Below are positions 61,526-64,000 of a stretch of DNA of 64,000 nucleotides, piece by piece; the stretch's first letter is position 1; the number at the start of each line of letters is the position of its first letter. This DNA is from Halomarina pelagica (GTDB lineage: Archaea > Halobacteriota > Halobacteria > Halobacteriales > Haloarculaceae), in assembly GCF_024228315.1 (NCBI RefSeq), contig NZ_CP100457.1, positions 80,668-144,667 of the forward strand, given 5' to 3'. The notes beneath the pieces were generated by a model. The model had not been told where the DNA came from, made no database searches, and worked only from the letters and a program-made list of their open reading frames with translations. A program made the translations under genes and the position numbers.

Positions 61526-61718
61526 CCCGAAGCAAGATGGACTACGTATCGATGGGGCCTAACCAGTATCTCGGTGACGCTGAGGGTATTGTTGACCTAC
61601 ATGCGAGCCAAGAACTGTTGCTGGTGATATCGGCTTAGACCCCACCAACATAAAATACCGTCGAGGTGGGTCGTTTCCAGGATTACTGAAAAGGAGGTGT
61701 GCGTCTGTGCAGCTGGTT

Positions 61719-62042
61719 TCAACTCTCTGGCTTTCCGAGGTACTCCCACTTGAGCTTCTCCCCCTGTCGCATCACACGATATTGGTACGGCCCATGCGGA
61801 CAGCCGCCGCAGTTCTTCCCGCAAGGTACCTTCTTCGTAACGATCGTCCCTTTCGAGTCTGCCTCGGCATCCACCACCTCTTCGCCATCATCGGCGAACC
61901 GCTCGTCGTCAATCTCACGGGTCAGCCACTCGATTCGCGCTTCACAGTAGGCGATGATATCTTCGAGCGTGTCGGTGTCCTGCCGGTCGATCCCCTCGTG
62001 GACATACTTCGGGACCGAGTTGGGCGCCTGGGGTCGTTCCAT
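61719..62042 (-). CDS. DUF6788-like small protein with cysteine cluster
   Basis: 107 aa from ATG 62042. A helical N-terminus (DTLEDIIAYCEARIEWLTRE) is followed by an acidic linker and the conserved C-terminus VPCGKNCGGCPHGPYQYRVM, RQGEKLKWEYLGKP. Three Cys and one His could bind zinc. It is related to the gene at 56856 but keeps the cysteine cluster. The TATA-like TTTTAA about 31-36 nt upstream sits between the arms of a palindrome. Confidence 0.72.
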   Translation of the reverse strand: MERPQAPNSVPKYVHEGIDRQDTDTLEDIIAYCEARIEWLTREIDDERFADDGEEVVDAEADSKGTIVTKKVPCGKNCGGCPHGPYQYRVMRQGEKLKWEYLGKPES

Positions 62043-62043
62043 T

Positions 62044-62088
62044 CTTACCAAACGATCTAAGGGGAATGGCGTTAAAATGTTTGGTAAG
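62044..62088. promoter_or_regulatory. Inverted repeat CTTACCAAAC / GTTTGGTAAG around a TATA box
   Basis: Perfect 10-bp arms at 62044-62053 and 62079-62088, 25 nt apart, with TTTTAA (minus strand) between. It resembles the dispersed TTAACC element in layout and partly in sequence (CCAA core), and precedes the related DUF6788-like gene. Confidence 0.6.
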
Positions 62089-62228
62089 ACAATCGCTAAT
62101 CAGCCACTCCTGTCTCTCTTTTCTGACGCAGATATCTCTACAGAGCGGTCCGTAGAGGCAGAATAGAGCGCGGCTGCTATTGTCCCAATAGGGGTAAACC
62201 GCAACGTTGAAACCTGCTGAGTGTTATA

Positions 62229-62240
62229 TTCTACGTAGAA
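62229..62240. promoter_or_regulatory. Palindrome in the abiE promoter
   Basis: TTCTACGTAGAA lies between TATA-like GTTATATT and ATG 62250. Possible operator for AbiEi autoregulation. Confidence 0.5.
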
Positions 62241-62249
62241 AATGCAGTT

Positions 62250-63080
62250 ATGAGCGCCACACAAAAGACACAAACTAAACGGCAGGGGCTTTCGACTCGT
62301 GAGAGCCAACTCCTTTCGCGACTCGCCGCAGCGGGTCGCCAGATCATCTCGATCGATGATATCGCCGGTACACTCGGGGTTGCATCCAATACTGCCCGTG
62401 AGACCGCTTCTCGTCTTACCGAGAAGGGGTGGCTGGACCGGCTCCTTCCCGGGACGTATCTCATCATTCCGCTCGCTGCCGGTGAGACACCCGTCTACAC
62501 GACCCATGAGTATCTGATCGCGTCGCACGTTGCCGAGCCGATGTACATCGGCTACTACAGCGCACTCAGCCATCACGGACTCACTGAGCAAGTTCCACGG
62601 ACTGTGTACGTTGTCACCCCGACGCGGGCCCGGAGTCGCGAGATTCACGATGTGCCCTATCGCGTCACGACGGTCACTGAGCGGAAGTTCTTCGGCTATG
62701 AGCCGACCTCCATCGAGGGAACAGCCGTGAACGTAGCTGACTTGGAGAAGACGCTCGTTGACTGTGCCGACCACCCAGAGTACTGTGGTGGTCTCCACGA
62801 ACTCGCGAAAGCGATGATCGCTGCGAACGAGCGGGGATGTTCGTGGGCGACCGTCGGTGAGTACCTCCAGCGGCTCGACAACGGGGCAGCAACCAAGCGG
62901 ATTGTCTACCTCGCCGACCAGCTGCCCATCGACCTCCCGGAGCGTGAGACACTCGTCGAGGCGTTTACGAGCGGCTACTCGCTGCTCGATCCAACGCGGA
63001 GCGAGCAGGGCCCTTACGACAGCGCGTATCGCCTTCGGATCAACGTCGACCCGGCCATGATCGGTCCGATGGAGTCCTGA
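62250..63080 (+). CDS. abiEi: AbiEi-type antitoxin
   Basis: 276 aa. An N-terminal winged helix (LLSRLAAAGRQIISIDDIAG then SNTARETASRLTEKGWLDRL) is followed by the AbiEi core with EYLIASHVAEPMYIGYYSAL and NVADLEKTLVDCADHPEYCG. AbiEi proteins bind inverted repeats in their own promoter and neutralise the AbiEii nucleotidyltransferase. It is followed by the toxin gene after 5 nt. Leaderless start at 62250 under GTTATATT. Confidence 0.88.
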   Translation: MSATQKTQTKRQGLSTRESQLLSRLAAAGRQIISIDDIAGTLGVASNTARETASRLTEKGWLDRLLPGTYLIIPLAAGETPVYTTHEYLIASHVAEPMYIGYYSALSHHGLTEQVPRTVYVVTPTRARSREIHDVPYRVTTVTERKFFGYEPTSIEGTAVNVADLEKTLVDCADHPEYCGGLHELAKAMIAANERGCSWATVGEYLQRLDNGAATKRIVYLADQLPIDLPERETLVEAFTSGYSLLDPTRSEQGPYDSAYRLRINVDPAMIGPMES

Positions 63081-63085
63081 CGCTG

Positions 63086-63889
63086 ATGATCAGTCAGAAT
63101 CGTCTTCGGGTTCTTGCCCGTGAGTTAGGTGTCCGCCAGGGCTACGCTGAGAAGAACTACGTCAATTCCTGGATTCTCTGGGGGATCTTCACAAGCACCT
63201 ACGGTGAGAACCTCCTGTTCAAAGGCGGGACCGCACTGAGCAAACTGTACTTCCCTCAATCGTGGCGGTTCTCTGAGGATCTCGATTTCGGCGTTGAAGG
63301 GCAGTATCGAGGATCAGAAGACGCCCTCCGTGATATTCTCAACAAGGTGACCGAGCGCTCCGGGATCGAGTTCACGATCCGCGAGCACCACGAGTCTCGA
63401 CAGCAACACTATCCGACACATTACGTCGACATACGTATCCAGTATCGAGCAGTGCTCGACCACCTCAATACGACCAGTCTCGACGTGATGGTCGACGAAT
63501 ACGTTGCGTTTGATCCAGTCTCTCATACGCACTCCTACGAGGATATTCCAGAATTTGAACTACAGGCGTATAGTGTCGAAGAGATCTTCGCGGAGAAGCT
63601 CCGAGCGATCTTCCAGCGTGGTGCCGCTAGAGACTACTATGACCTCTATCAGCTCTTGGAGAGCGAATCTGTTGATATTGAGTTTGACGCTGTCGTTCCT
63701 GCTTTCAAAGCGAAGTGCAACCACGATGACCTTGACGTTGATCTCACGATGGGTCTCCCGGTGGATCAGCGGGAGGATATTCGGCGGCAGTGGGAAACAA
63801 CGCTCCCCGACCTGACCGATAATCTACCTCCGTTCGATACTGTTTGGAAGAGACTTAACGGGGCTGTCGTCGATTCCGGGGCGGAGTAG
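63086..63889 (+). CDS. abiEii: AbiEii-type nucleotidyltransferase toxin
   Basis: 267 aa. The nucleotidyltransferase site is LFKGGTALSKLY (Gly47-Gly48) with SEDLDF (Asp65, Asp67), the GGTx...DxD pattern of the DNA polymerase beta fold. EIFAEKLRAIFQRGAARDYY further carries the conserved Lys and Arg. AbiEii enzymes transfer nucleotides to targets such as tRNA and stop growth, giving phage resistance or replicon maintenance. Second gene of the abiE operon near the origin. Confidence 0.9.
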   Translation: MISQNRLRVLARELGVRQGYAEKNYVNSWILWGIFTSTYGENLLFKGGTALSKLYFPQSWRFSEDLDFGVEGQYRGSEDALRDILNKVTERSGIEFTIREHHESRQQHYPTHYVDIRIQYRAVLDHLNTTSLDVMVDEYVAFDPVSHTHSYEDIPEFELQAYSVEEIFAEKLRAIFQRGAARDYYDLYQLLESESVDIEFDAVVPAFKAKCNHDDLDVDLTMGLPVDQREDIRRQWETTLPDLTDNLPPFDTVWKRLNGAVVDSGAE

Positions 63890-64000
63890 GTACGAACTTT
63901 CTCACTTACCCCATACAGAGGATCCACGTCGGTGGGTATTCTGAAATCGGAATCTATTCCAAAGTAGTATACTATTTATAGAATTTACTCTATTTGTTCT

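Noticed and set aside
1..64000. CRISPR arrays, rRNA and tRNA genes
   Set aside because: No regularly spaced identical direct repeats with unique spacers were seen. The ORB boxes are spaced 200 nt and inverted between sets. No rRNA or cloverleaf tRNA sequence was recognised.

Overview
The window reads as an extrachromosomal replicon, or a plasmid-like region, of a halophilic archaeon (class Halobacteria). The predicted proteins are acidic. Promoters are archaeal, with TATA boxes about 25-30 nt before leaderless starts. There is an extra TFB, an Orc1/Cdc6 gene surrounded by origin-recognition-box-like repeats, HTH_10 (Bat-type) regulators, many twin-arginine (Tat) precursors and lipoproteins, and haloarchaeal insertion sequences. 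Chromosomal housekeeping genes, rRNA and tRNA genes are absent. Six toxin-antitoxin-like loci and many pseudogenes also point to an accessory replicon.

Layout. 0-4.3 kb: small enzyme-like and dimeric alpha-beta genes (DUF6176, DUF1428, VOC), an HTH_10 regulator and an APH-fold protein lacking its catalytic Asp. 4.5-10.6 kb: RHH/PIN pair, TFB, a winged-helix gene with an operator-like palindrome, an unrecognised 234-aa protein and an AbrB/PIN pair. 10.9-14.7 kb: oligoendopeptidase F, a zinc-finger mini-protein, an HNH endonuclease with three homing-endonuclease-associated repeats, and a broken OB-fold gene. 14.8-23.3 kb: a secretome island with Tat precursors and lipoproteins. It ends in an AT-rich module of regulator, divergent Tat-secreted protein and membrane protein. 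23.4-29.2 kb: SWIM zinc finger and zinc-ribbon genes, a three-gene HTH/HicB-like/PIN operon, a run of tiny overlapping ORFs, a gene with a ParB-type HTH carrying a 20-bp palindrome, and a DUF6516/HTH pair.

30-36 kb and 49.3-52.8 kb: two related redox modules. Each has HTH_10 regulators and two aldo/keto reductases. The first adds a zinc alcohol dehydrogenase, a cupin and an SDR; the second adds a Tat-exported flavodoxin-like lipoprotein. 36-41.5 kb: a broken IS4-like transposase, a tyrosine recombinase, a PadR regulator and an IS200/IS605-type element with tnpB. 42.3-48.8 kb: an exported trypsin-like protease, a metzincin fragment, lipoproteins, a broken parA with an intact partner gene, and small membrane proteins. 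52.9-55.9 kb: a truncated second cdc6, an IS4-like transposase and an intact IS5-type element with an 8-bp target duplication. 56-64 kb: two DUF6788-like genes, each under a palindrome that straddles its TATA box, the cdc6 origin with seven boxes, and an AbiE-type toxin-antitoxin operon.

The most striking non-coding signal is a dispersed inverted repeat, TTAACC(A/T)ACA - 20-22 nt - TGTTGGTTAA. It occurs four times, with a fifth variant, next to PIN toxin-antitoxin loci and DUF6788-like genes. The best candidate for an undescribed system is the regulator / Tat-secreted protein / membrane protein module at 20.3-23.3 kb. All assignments come from reading the sequence; no database search was possible.
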